DNA of 53,491 nt, taken from NCBI GenBank assembly GCA_035949255.1, contig DASZIL010000004.1:1-53491 (forward strand), in the 5' to 3' direction. Origin of the DNA: GAS188 sp035949255 (lineage in GTDB: Bacteria; Pseudomonadota; Alphaproteobacteria; Rhizobiales; Beijerinckiaceae). Below are positions 29,058 to 37,092 of the stretch, in pieces (position 1 is the first letter of the stretch; every line of letters starts with the position of its first letter). Made by a program: the position numbers and the translations under genes. Below the pieces are notes generated by a model, which worked only from the letters and a program-made list of their open reading frames with translations, did no database searches and was not told the origin of the DNA.

Positions 29058-29089
29058 TCTATACTGTTTTATTCACAAGTGAACAAAAC
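29058..29089 (-). promoter_or_regulatory. Desaturase promoter overlapped by a palindrome
   Basis: On the minus strand a -35 box TTGTTC (29086-29081) and a -10 box TATAGA (29063-29058) are 17 bases apart, in an AT-rich island 100 bases upstream of the desaturase start. Across the -35 box and spacer lies a palindrome (29066-29089) with arms GTTTTATTCAC and GTGAACAAAAC, 10 of 11 positions matching, around two central bases. A bound dimer would block RNA polymerase, so an operator for a TetR- or GntR-type repressor is the likely reading. Confidence 0.6.
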
Positions 29090-29537
29090 CGGATCAATGC
29101 TCCTCGCCGAGTTCAACACAAGTTGATTATCCTCTTCAGGATCCGGGCGGGGCCTTCGGCGGGGTGGCAAGAGCTCCCGGTGTATTGCGGGAGGCTTAAG
29201 GCAAAGCCCGAGGCCCAAGGGCCAAGCCCAAAGCCCAAATCCTAAGGCGCAAGCTCAAGCCTACTCTACTCGGCGCCATCCGCGATTTCCGGTGAGAGCG
29301 TCGGCGCATGAAGAAGATGTCGCCCTCTCGACTGTCGCCGCGGCGAAGGCGCAAATCCATTTGCCAAGTCGAGCAGAGACGTTTATGCCTTGGTACGTTC
29401 GACTCTCGTCGGTTCGCGCGCTAGTTTCCCCGCTTCTTTCTTCTCTGGGGGCCCGGCCTTGCTATCCGCTTCGGGTGTGGTTCGATCCGCCTTGCGCATG
29501 GGCGGGGTGATCAGTTTTGTCGTCATGGAGTGCAGCA
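29090..29537. other. Intergenic region and presumed cspA leader
   Basis: No gene is supported here. 29190-29264 is an irregular run of AAGCCC / AAGGCC-like short repeats. 29174-29193 forms a 6-bp hairpin (CTCCCG / CGGGAG) without a T-run. The last 150 bases before cspA probably hold its promoter and a long untranslated leader, as cold-shock genes often have, but I could not fix the promoter. Confidence 0.4.
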
Positions 29538-29744
29538 ATGCCGGTTGGGACAGTCAAGTGGTTCAACGCTCAAAAAGGTTTCGGTTTCATCCAGCCTGAG
29601 GCTGGCGGAGCCGATGTGTTCGTTCATATCTCCGCCGTCGAGCGTGCCGGAATGAGCAATCTCAATGAAGGCCAGAAGGTCAGCTACGAGTTGGAAAAGG
29701 GCAAGCAGGGGAAATTTGCCGCGGTCAATCTGCAAGCCGTCTGA
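29538..29744 (+). CDS. cspA: Cold-shock domain protein CspA family
   Basis: The 68-residue protein is a single cold-shock domain (OB fold). It has the RNA-binding motifs KGFGFI (RNP1) and VFVHIS (RNP2). It binds single-stranded RNA or DNA and may act as an RNA chaperone. The start at 29538 (MPVGTVKWFN) has GGAG at 29527-29530, correctly spaced. A strong terminator follows. Alphaproteobacteria usually have several paralogues, so cold induction of this one is not certain. Confidence 0.95.
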   Translation: MPVGTVKWFNAQKGFGFIQPEAGGADVFVHISAVERAGMSNLNEGQKVSYELEKGKQGKFAAVNLQAV

Positions 29745-29796
29745 TCGCTGCAGGCGCGCCGCCTCGGCGGTGCCTTTGCCGAATGGGAATTTCGAT

Positions 29797-29834
29797 CGGC
29801 CCCGCAGCCGTATGGCGCGGGGCCGGTTGTTTTG
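29797..29834 (+). terminator. Rho-independent terminator after cspA
   Basis: A perfect 9-bp stem CGGCCCCGC / GCGGGGCCG with an 11-base loop is followed by GTTGTTTTG. It starts 52 bases after the cspA stop. Confidence 0.85.
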
Positions 29835-29855
29835 GGCGGTCCTTCAAGGTCCCCG

Positions 29856-29930
29856 CTTGGCACGTTCCCGCTTGTGACGTTCCCTCTTTGGACGTTCCCG
29901 CTTGGCACGCTCCTATTGGGACGTTCCCTC
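29856..29930. repeat. Five 15-bp tandem repeats at the dnaE2 3' end
   Basis: Five degenerate 15-bp units follow one another without gaps. Unit 1 is CTTGGCACGTTCCCG; the others differ at a few positions. The array fills the space between the cspA terminator and the dnaE2 stop codon, which lies in its last unit. It is not part of a supported coding region. Confidence 0.75.
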
Positions 29931-32900
29931 AATGGAAATCACGGCTCTTGAGAAGGGGAGGGTCGGGCTCGGGTGGGCCGACCCCGTCCGTTTTCGAGGA
30001 GGGAAGCTCGGGCTCCGACAAGAGCTTGAGCTCCTCGGTGAGATCGATGAAGGCTTCCGCGAGGACATGGATCACAAGGCCCGCGCGTTGCAGGCGCCCG
30101 CGCACCGCGAGAAAGCGCGCGGTCATGACCGTGAATCGGTGCCTGGCGAAGACCTTCGGCCAGACGATGACATTGGCGATGTCGGTCTCGTCCTCGAGCG
30201 TCATGAAGACGACGCCCTTGGCGGTTCCCGGCATCTGCCGCATGAGAACAAGGCCGGCTACGGTGACCTTCCCGTCCTGAGGCAGATCTTCGCGACGATG
30301 CTCGCTGTTGCGCAAGGCGCCGAGCCTCGTGAGGCGCTCGCGGAAGAAGCGCACGGGATGCTCCTTCAACGACAAGCCCGTCGTCACATAATCCTCGACC
30401 ACATGCTCGCAAAGCGGCATGCGTGGGAGCGCGACCCGCGCTTCCGGGAAAAGCTCATCGTCCATCTGCGCGGCAAAAAGCGGAAGGGGCCGGGCGCCTT
30501 CATCCGGATCGGTCGCGCGCCCTGAGCTCTTGCCGCCATGAGGTGCTCGCGGCGGGGTCTTTCCGACCCGGTGCAAGGCCAAACCTGCCCCTGAAGCGCG
30601 ATCTTCCGCCTCCGGCAACGCGCCGATCGCCTTGTCGATGCCGAGCGTGCCGAGCCGTCGCGCCGCCCAGAGCGCTTCGCGCCGGTCGAGCCCAAGCGAG
30701 CGGAAGGCATCGGCCTCGGCGAGCCGCTCGACGGTGAAGCGCGAGACACCGCCGAGCGTGCCGAGCCGCTCGATGCTGGCGTAGCCATTGCCGCGCGCGG
30801 CGACGAGGCCCTCGATCTCCTTTTCGCGCAAGCCCTGGATCAGGCGAAAGCCGAGGCGCACGGCGAAACGACGCCGTGCCTCTTCGGACGCCGGCTCGAG
30901 CGTGCAATCCCACTCGCTGAAATTCACATCGACCGGCCGCACCTCGACATCGTGCCTTAGCGCATCGCGCACCAATTGGGCCGGTTGATAGAAGCCCATG
31001 GGCTGGCTGTTGAGAATGGCGGCGCAGAAGACCTCCGGATAATGGCATTTGATCCAGGCGGAGACATAGACGAGCAGCGCGAAGCTTGCCGCATGGCTTT
31101 CAGGAAAGCCGTATTCGCCGAAGCCTTCGATCTGGCTGAAGCAGCTTTGCGCGAAAGTAAGGTCATATCCGCGTCGCGTCATGCCGGTGATGAATTTCTC
31201 GCGGAAAAGATGAACGGTGCCGTTGTGCCGAAACGTCGCCATGGCGCGCCGTAGGCCGTCCGCCTCGTCGGGCGTGAACTTGGCGGCCGTGATGGCGATC
31301 TGCATCGCCTGCTCCTGGAAGAGCGGCACGCCGAGCGTTCGCTTCAGCACGTTCTCGAGCTCGTCGCGGTCGCCTTCCCCGGGGGCAGGCGAGGGATAAT
31401 GCGTCTTCTCGGTGCCGTCGCGCCGGCGCAAATAAGGATGCACCATGTCGCCCTGGATCGGCCCCGGGCGGACAATCGCGACCTCGATCACGAGGTCGTA
31501 GAATTCCTTCGGCTTGAGGCGCGGCAGCATCGACATCTGCGCCCGGCTCTCGACCTGGAAGACGCCGACCGAATCGGCGCGCGACAGCATCTCGTAGACC
31601 TCGGCATCGCCTTGCGGGATCGCGGCGAGCGAGATGTCGGAAAGCCCATGATGCTCCTTGAGGAAGTCGAGGCCGCGCCTGAGGCAGCTCAACATGCCGA
31701 GAGCGAGCACATCGACCTTCAACAGGCCGAGCGTATCGATGTCGTCCTTGTCCCATTCGATGAAGGTGCGATCCTCCATGGCGGCATTGCCGATCGGCAC
31801 CGTCTCGTCGAGCCTCTCACGCGTGAGCACGAAGCCTCCGACGTGCTGAGAGAGATGCCGGGGAAAGCCGATGAGGGCTTGTGCGAGCTCCACGGCTTGC
31901 CGGATCGCCGGATTTCCGGGATCGAGCCCGATCTGGCGGATGTGGTCTTGCGCGATGCCTTCGTTATTGCTGCCCCAGACGGTCTTGGCGAGGGCGGCCG
32001 TCACGTCCGGCGTCAATCCGAGCACCTTGCCGACTTCGCGGATGGCACGACGCGAGCGGTAATGGATGACGGTCGCGCAAATGGCGGCGCGGTCGCGCCC
32101 ATAGCGGTCGTAGATGTGCTGGATCACCTCCTCGCGCCGCTCATGCTCGAAATCGACATCGATGTCGGGCGGCTCGCCGCGCTTTTCCGAGATGAAACGG
32201 GCGAAGAGGAGGTTGATCTCCTTGGGGTTCACCTCGGTGATGCCGAGGCAATAGCAGACCGCGCTATTGGCCGCGGAGCCTCGCCCCTGGCAGAGGATGC
32301 CTTCCTCGCGCGCGAAGGCGACCACCTCATGAACAGTGAGGAAATAGCGCTCGAATCCGAGCTTGGCGATGAGCGCGAGCTCATCGGTGATGAGCTTGCG
32401 AACCTCGTCCGGGATGCCGAAGGGATATTTCTCCTTCGGGTAGCGGTTTTGCGCGCCTTCGAAGGTCAAATCCGCAAGGTGCTGCCTTGCCGTCTTGCCC
32501 GGCGGCACGGGCTCGTCCGGATATTCATATTGGAGTTCGTCGAGGGAGAAGCGGCAGGCCTCGGCGATGCGCAAGCTCTGTGCGAGCGCCCCGTCGTAAC
32601 CGGCGAAGAGCCGCGCCATTTCCTCGGGCGGCTTGAGGTGGCGCTCGGCATTGATCGTGAGGCGAAAGCCCGCCTCTCGAATCGTGCATTTCTCACGGAC
32701 GCAGGTGAGGATGTCGAGAAGCGGTCGGCGCTCGGGGGCGTGGTAAAAAGCATCGTTGACGGCGACGAGTGGCGTGCCGAACCTATCGCCGAGCTCGGCG
32801 AGAAGGCCGAGACGGCGCGGCTCGTCGCCACGATGGCGGTGGACGCCCGCGAGAAAGACGCGGCCTGGCGCCTTATGTGCCAGGAGCGCGAGCCGTTCAG

Positions 32901-33309
32901 TGAAATCCCTAGGCAAATCCGGTTCGTCCGGCGGCAAGGCGATGAGCATCTGGCCCTCGCTCGCGGCGAGCACGGCGTCGAAGCCGATGAGGCACTCGCC
33001 TTTCTTCGCCGCGAGATTGCCCTTCGTCAGAAGCCGACAGAGCCGGCCATAGGCCGCCCGATCGGTGGGATAGGCGAGGATTTCGAAACCGTCCCGCGTC
33101 ACGAGGCGCGTGCCGACGAGAAGCTTGATGGGTGGGTTCTTCCTGGCTTCGTCAAAGGCGCGCACGACGCCGGCGAAGCTGTTGCGATCGGCGATGCCGA
33201 TGGCGGCAAGGCCGAGCGCCTTCGCGGTCGCCACCATCTCTTGCGGGTGAGAGGCGCCGCGCAGGAAGGAGAAATTCGTGGTGGCGGCAAGCTCCGCATA
33301 ACCGGTCAT
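29929..33309 (-). CDS. dnaE2: Error-prone DNA polymerase DnaE2 (ImuC)
   Basis: The 1126-residue C-family polymerase performs damage-induced mutagenic translesion synthesis together with ImuA and ImuB. It opens with the PHP-domain start MTGYAELAATTNFSFLRGAS. The polymerase core has PPDIDVDFEHERREEVIQ with the catalytic aspartates and GRGSAANSAVCYCLGI. The C-terminal OB-fold region includes VTVAGLVLMRQMPGTAKGVVFMTLEDE, and the protein ends in SRDFH. The length is normal. It is the last gene of the imuA-imuB-dnaE2 cassette, 73 bases after imuB. Confidence 0.96.
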   Translation of the reverse strand: MTGYAELAATTNFSFLRGASHPQEMVATAKALGLAAIGIADRNSFAGVVRAFDEARKNPPIKLLVGTRLVTRDGFEILAYPTDRAAYGRLCRLLTKGNLAAKKGECLIGFDAVLAASEGQMLIALPPDEPDLPRDFTERLALLAHKAPGRVFLAGVHRHRGDEPRRLGLLAELGDRFGTPLVAVNDAFYHAPERRPLLDILTCVREKCTIREAGFRLTINAERHLKPPEEMARLFAGYDGALAQSLRIAEACRFSLDELQYEYPDEPVPPGKTARQHLADLTFEGAQNRYPKEKYPFGIPDEVRKLITDELALIAKLGFERYFLTVHEVVAFAREEGILCQGRGSAANSAVCYCLGITEVNPKEINLLFARFISEKRGEPPDIDVDFEHERREEVIQHIYDRYGRDRAAICATVIHYRSRRAIREVGKVLGLTPDVTAALAKTVWGSNNEGIAQDHIRQIGLDPGNPAIRQAVELAQALIGFPRHLSQHVGGFVLTRERLDETVPIGNAAMEDRTFIEWDKDDIDTLGLLKVDVLALGMLSCLRRGLDFLKEHHGLSDISLAAIPQGDAEVYEMLSRADSVGVFQVESRAQMSMLPRLKPKEFYDLVIEVAIVRPGPIQGDMVHPYLRRRDGTEKTHYPSPAPGEGDRDELENVLKRTLGVPLFQEQAMQIAITAAKFTPDEADGLRRAMATFRHNGTVHLFREKFITGMTRRGYDLTFAQSCFSQIEGFGEYGFPESHAASFALLVYVSAWIKCHYPEVFCAAILNSQPMGFYQPAQLVRDALRHDVEVRPVDVNFSEWDCTLEPASEEARRRFAVRLGFRLIQGLREKEIEGLVAARGNGYASIERLGTLGGVSRFTVERLAEADAFRSLGLDRREALWAARRLGTLGIDKAIGALPEAEDRASGAGLALHRVGKTPPRAPHGGKSSGRATDPDEGARPLPLFAAQMDDELFPEARVALPRMPLCEHVVEDYVTTGLSLKEHPVRFFRERLTRLGALRNSEHRREDLPQDGKVTVAGLVLMRQMPGTAKGVVFMTLEDETDIANVIVWPKVFARHRFTVMTARFLAVRGRLQRAGLVIHVLAEAFIDLTEELKLLSEPELPSSKTDGVGPPEPDPPLLKSRDFH

Positions 33310-33382
33310 GGCACGCGTTCACTTGAAAGCCATCGAGGCGGTGGCGCGATTGGCGCGTTCCTTTGCGCGGCGCGCTCCCTTT

Positions 33383-35164
33383 TCACGCGAAGAATCCGTG
33401 CACGAACCAACGCGGCGAGGCTGTCTCGCGTCCGTAGAGGCCTTCGCGGTAGAGCCAGAAGCGGCGGCCTTCCTCATTCTCGACGAGGTAATAATCCCGC
33501 GTCGGCTGTGGCTCGCGCTCGCGCCACCATTCGGCAGCGATGCGCTCCGGCCCTTGCGCGAGCGCGACCCCATGCATCTCGCCGCGCCAGCGGAAGCGTC
33601 GCGGCGCGCCCTCCGGCATCAAGGCCAGGACTTGCGCGGGCTCGGCGCGCCGCAAGAGGAGAGGGGGACGAAGCCGCGTGCTCGCGGGCCGCGGCCAGGA
33701 GAAAGACGCATCGGCCGCGGCGCGGCAAGTCTCTGTCTGGCAAGTCTCTGTCTGGCAAGTCGCTATCTGGCAAGTCTCTACCCGGCAAATCTCGGCCTTC
33801 TCGGGCAGATGGCTCTCGACCGGTTCGAGCCGCCGCACGCTGCGCGGGCCGAGCCGTTGCCGCAAGCCGTCGATGAGCGCGGCGCAACGTGCCGCCCGGT
33901 CGCTGTCGTCGCTGAGCTCGGCAAGGCCGGACTGGCGCGAATCCATCCGTTCGGCAAGCGTGATGTCGAGGCTCACCGCCTCGAAGCCGAAGCCTGAATC
34001 GATCGCCTCGGGGAGAGCCTTCCCGGCCTTGCGCGGCGCCTGGGGAAAGCCTCGGTCCTTGCCGGACCGCATCGGCTTTCCGCGAGACGGCATGGGTTCC
34101 TGAGACCCCAGGCGCTCGAGCTTGAGCGCGATGAGGCGCGCGACATGCTCGAAATCCCGCGTCGGCAGCGCAAGCCCGAGATCGAGGCCGAAGACCTCCC
34201 CGTCGACCCGATAAAGCGTGAGCCGCAATTGCCGTGCTCCGACCCCATCGCGCCTTAAGGAAAAAATGAGGCCTCTCATGAGGCGTTTCGCGAGCGCGAT
34301 GATCGCGTCTTGCGTGAAGATCGGCTCGATGAGGTGGATGATCTTGCGATAGACGGGCGGCGGCGCGAGGAAGACGAGCGGCTCAGGCACACGTCCGAGC
34401 GCCTGGTCGAGGCGTCTCAGGAGCTCTGCCTCGAAGCGCGCCGCGAAGGGCGCACGCGGCGCATCGATCAGCGCGCCGATGCGCTTGAAGCCGAGGCGCC
34501 GCAACGTCTTTCTCGTCGCCGGCGCGAGGCGCAAGGCGCCGATGGGCAAATCCGCGAGCGCCTTGTTTTCGAGGGTTTGGCTTTCGAGGGCTTGGCTTTC
34601 AGGGGCGTTGGCGTCCGCCGACGGCAGGATGAAGCGCGGCGAGGGATGGAAACGGGAAAGGGCCCAGGCCATTCCCGGCGTATCGGCAACGGCAAGGCGC
34701 GGCGAAAGGCCGAAGCGCTCGAGACGATGCGAAAGATCGGCAATGAGCTTTTCTTCTCCGCCGAAGAGAGAAGCCGCGCCCGTGATGTCGAGGAAGAAGC
34801 CGTCGGCGCCATTCTCTTCATCGAAGGGCGCGACCGAGGGCGTGTAGCGCGTCGCCCAGAGCGTCAGATGCTCGAGGGCGACCGCATCGCTTTTCGGATC
34901 GGCGGCTTCGACCTGCAGGAATTGAGCCTTGGCGCGCGCATCGCTCACGCCATCGCCGATATTTATTCGCAAGGCTTCGGCCGCCGCATTGGCGGCGGCG
35001 ATGCGCGGGCCGCCCGTCGCCTCGGCGGCGAGCACGAAGGGGCGTTCAGGATCGATCGGTCGCTCGCGCGACAAGGAGTTGCGGGCCTTGAGGTTCTGCG
35101 CTTGTGCCGCGAGGAAACGCAGGATCGGCCATCGGGGCAGCCAGGCTGAAACGAAACGCGACAT
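33383..35164 (-). CDS. imuB: Y-family polymerase-like mutasome protein ImuB
   Basis: The 593-residue protein is the non-catalytic Y-family-like hub that links DnaE2 to the beta clamp. The N-terminal palm/fingers part contains FFLDITGAASLFGGEEKLIADL, and the C-terminus ends RWFVHGFFA as in homologues. Two unusual low-complexity insertions are present: a 5-residue repeat PESQA-LESQT-LENKA near residue 190 and a Cys-rich 5-residue repeat (TCQTE type, five units) near residue 460. Both are encoded by 15-bp tandem repeats. The gene overlaps imuA by 119 bases, so its start depends on imuA translation or internal initiation. Confidence 0.93.
   Translation of the reverse strand: MSRFVSAWLPRWPILRFLAAQAQNLKARNSLSRERPIDPERPFVLAAEATGGPRIAAANAAAEALRINIGDGVSDARAKAQFLQVEAADPKSDAVALEHLTLWATRYTPSVAPFDEENGADGFFLDITGAASLFGGEEKLIADLSHRLERFGLSPRLAVADTPGMAWALSRFHPSPRFILPSADANAPESQALESQTLENKALADLPIGALRLAPATRKTLRRLGFKRIGALIDAPRAPFAARFEAELLRRLDQALGRVPEPLVFLAPPPVYRKIIHLIEPIFTQDAIIALAKRLMRGLIFSLRRDGVGARQLRLTLYRVDGEVFGLDLGLALPTRDFEHVARLIALKLERLGSQEPMPSRGKPMRSGKDRGFPQAPRKAGKALPEAIDSGFGFEAVSLDITLAERMDSRQSGLAELSDDSDRAARCAALIDGLRQRLGPRSVRRLEPVESHLPEKAEICRVETCQIATCQTETCQTETCRAAADASFSWPRPASTRLRPPLLLRRAEPAQVLALMPEGAPRRFRWRGEMHGVALAQGPERIAAEWWREREPQPTRDYYLVENEEGRRFWLYREGLYGRETASPRWFVHGFFA
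33724..33798. repeat. 15-bp minisatellite inside imuB (Cys-rich units)
   Basis: Five contiguous 15-bp units occur here; the first two are identical (GGCAAGTCTCTGTCT) and the later ones diverge. On the coding strand they encode five 5-residue units of the type TC[QR]xx, adding five cysteines to ImuB. The length is a multiple of three, so copy-number change would keep the frame. Confidence 0.85.
34561..34605. repeat. 15-bp minisatellite inside imuB (linker units)
   Basis: Three 15-bp units with the shared core CTTTCGAGGG encode PESQA, LESQT and LENKA in ImuB. This is a second, independent 15-bp array within the same gene. Confidence 0.75.
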
Positions 35165-35864
35165 GATCCCACTCCACCAACCACTCCCCCAACCGCCCGT
35201 TGCGGCAGCGTTCGAGCCTCAATCGCCATCGCCAATGCGCGGGAAGGCCGAAACGGTCGCGCGCGGCCTTGGCGGCTCCGACGCGCCAGCGCGTCGCCGC
35301 CGCGCTCGACCCCATCCCCGTTGCGGCGCTCAGCAGGATGAGAGGAAGGCCCGAATTTCCCGCAGCGAGATGCAGCCTTCGGCTTGTCTTGAGATCGAGC
35401 TCCTGGCCGATCGCGCCCGCGACGGCCGCGGGAACGGCAGAGCGCAGCGCTTCCTCGAGCGCCCAAAGGGCCTGCACCTCATTCTCGGTCTCGACCAGGA
35501 TCAGGCGGGAAAGGTCGAGGCCGAGTTCGTCGAGCCCGTGACCGTGAGGATGGCCATAAGCCGCAAGCCCTCGCGGAGAGATGACGAAGAGCATCGGCCC
35601 TTCCGATGGCATGCGTCCGAGAAGCGCCGCGGCAAAACCGAAGGCTGCCGGCAAATCGCCTTCGCTTTCGGGGACGACCTCATGCAGCGCCCCGCCCGCG
35701 AGCCCGCCTCGCGGCAGATGCGCATCGAGCGCGGCAAGGCCGAAAGAGAAGGCGCATTTTCCCGCCGAGGGATTTTCGAGCTTCGGCAGAAGCCGGCGCA
35801 AGCCGTCCACGATCTCGGCGCGGCTTCGCTCAGGCGCGAAAGACAAGGCAGAAGCTGGCTTCAT
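35046..35864 (-). CDS. imuA: SOS mutasome protein ImuA
   Basis: The 272-residue protein is the RecA/SulA-like component of the ImuA-ImuB-DnaE2 mutasome. Recognisable features are SFGLAALDAHLPRGGLAGGALHE near the start, LILVETENEVQALWALEEALRS and LPLILLSAA. No intact Walker A motif is evident, as in other ImuA proteins. The ATG at 35864 has only a weak ribosome-binding site. A LexA box lies about 160 bases upstream, so the cassette is very probably SOS-induced. The 3' end overlaps imuB by 119 bases. Confidence 0.9.
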   Translation of the reverse strand: MKPASALSFAPERSRAEIVDGLRRLLPKLENPSAGKCAFSFGLAALDAHLPRGGLAGGALHEVVPESEGDLPAAFGFAAALLGRMPSEGPMLFVISPRGLAAYGHPHGHGLDELGLDLSRLILVETENEVQALWALEEALRSAVPAAVAGAIGQELDLKTSRRLHLAAGNSGLPLILLSAATGMGSSAAATRWRVGAAKAARDRFGLPAHWRWRLRLERCRNGRLGEWLVEWDHVAFRFSLAAPMADPAFPRGTSAEPQGPQLLVARATDRS

Positions 35865-36020
35865 GACGCAACAAGCCCGTCCAATCCTCCAAAAGCAGCG
35901 TCATGACCGGCTCTCCACGCTTCGCCTGCACGGGACAAGCGTGAACGATCGGACTAACCGAGGAAGGTCATGACGGTGAGGGACAAAGCGCTTTAGCGGC
36001 GCCCTCAGGTTTGTAGAATA

Positions 36021-36035
36021 GAACAAAATAGGAAC
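36021..36035. promoter_or_regulatory. LexA box of the imuA-imuB-dnaE2 cassette
   Basis: GAAC-AAAATAG-GAAC is an exact match to the alphaproteobacterial LexA operator GTTC-N7-GTTC read on the minus strand. It lies upstream of imuA and no other gene start is closer downstream of it on that strand. Confidence 0.85.
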
Positions 36036-36121
36036 AATGCAAGGGGCAAAAAACGCCCTCGCGCTGCCGACGCGCATGCGCAATCCGCAGAGTATCGAGG
36101 TCGTATTTGTGGAAACCCCCG

Positions 36122-36961
36122 CTAAGCTGATGTGATACTGGAACCCAACTCTGGCTCGCTGATCCGGGCGACGTAGCGCGCGACCGACGCCGCGACCACC
36201 TGCTTGCCGTTTGCGTCTATCTGCCCCCTGCCCGAAAACGCACCGTAGATCGCGTCGAATGCGAATGGCTCCAGGATCTCCGCCATGCGCTGAACCCTGG
36301 CGGCGGAGAGCGGGATCAGGTTCGGGTAGGACCACATAAAGCTGACGTGTCCGCTCGGGACTACCTGGAGGATGTCGCCCGAGAGCAGCACGCCGCGACC
36401 TTCGCTCCAGTCCGCCCAGTGCAGGACGGTGCCGCCGTCGAAGTGCCCTCCCAGCCGAACCAGCGTGAGGCCCGGTGCGATTGGCTTGGTGTCCCCCTCC
36501 CAGAACTGCACCGCGGGGTCCGCCCGCATCACCCACTGACGATCGGCCGCGTGCAGGTGGATCGGCACTGCCCCGAGCGCGCGGCTCCACTCCACCATCG
36601 TCGTGTAGTAGTGCGGGTGGGAGATCGCGATCGCCGCGACGCCGCCCAGGCCCTTCAGCAGATCGACTGTGGCGTCGTCGATCAGGGCAAGGCAGTCCCA
36701 CAGCACGTTGCCGCCCGGCGTGCGCGCAAGGATCGCGCGCTGCCCGATGCCGAACGCTGGGGTGGTCTCGATGGTTGTAAGCCCCGTCGCGAGGCGGCGG
36801 AACTTGTTGCTGTGCGCCTTCCGTAGCCCCTCCAGCGTGGTCCAGGACTGGCCTGAGGCTGGGACGAACTGCCGCTCGTCGGTGCAGCTCAGACACGCAC
36901 TCGGCTGAGCCTGGGACGGCGGATACTGCGTGCCGCAGGCGGTGCAGATGAAGGCTGGCAT
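36122..36961 (-). CDS. MBL-fold metallo-hydrolase with N-terminal zinc ribbon
   Basis: The 279-residue protein starts with a probable zinc ribbon, Cys6-x2-Cys9 and Cys23-x2-Cys26. A metallo-beta-lactamase-like fold follows. The usual HxHxDH motif is replaced by SHPHYY (His115, His117), and GGHFDGGTVLHW and LLSGDILQV supply further candidate ligands. I recall a family of MBL-fold hydrolases with this same HxHYYTTMVEW variant, so it is probably not a decayed enzyme. The substrate is unknown. The start at 36961 (MPAFICTACG) begins the ribbon. Together with the Fic gene upstream it looks like an acquired pair, judged by eye only. Confidence 0.8.
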   Translation of the reverse strand: MPAFICTACGTQYPPSQAQPSACLSCTDERQFVPASGQSWTTLEGLRKAHSNKFRRLATGLTTIETTPAFGIGQRAILARTPGGNVLWDCLALIDDATVDLLKGLGGVAAIAISHPHYYTTMVEWSRALGAVPIHLHAADRQWVMRADPAVQFWEGDTKPIAPGLTLVRLGGHFDGGTVLHWADWSEGRGVLLSGDILQVVPSGHVSFMWSYPNLIPLSAARVQRMAEILEPFAFDAIYGAFSGRGQIDANGKQVVAASVARYVARISEPELGSSITSA

Positions 36962-37092
36962 GAGCGCAGGATATACTGGGGTCGCCGTGACGACCACTTC
37001 TTATTGGGCAATCCGGTAAAACGTCGGATCGCGCGGCGCCCGCGCGTATCGGCTTCGATCCGCCTTTGGCTGTGCACTTGTCCGCGCCCTCG

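Noticed and set aside
29684..29932. Minus-strand frame with pentapeptide GNVxSG repeats opposite the cspA terminator
   Set aside because: The repeats are only the 15-bp array read through; the frame also covers the cspA terminator and part of cspA.
31399..33876. Plus-strand open frame of 825 codons antisense to dnaE2 and imuB
   Set aside because: It is antisense to well-supported genes, its composition is a GC-rich shadow, and it spans two genes and the minisatellite.
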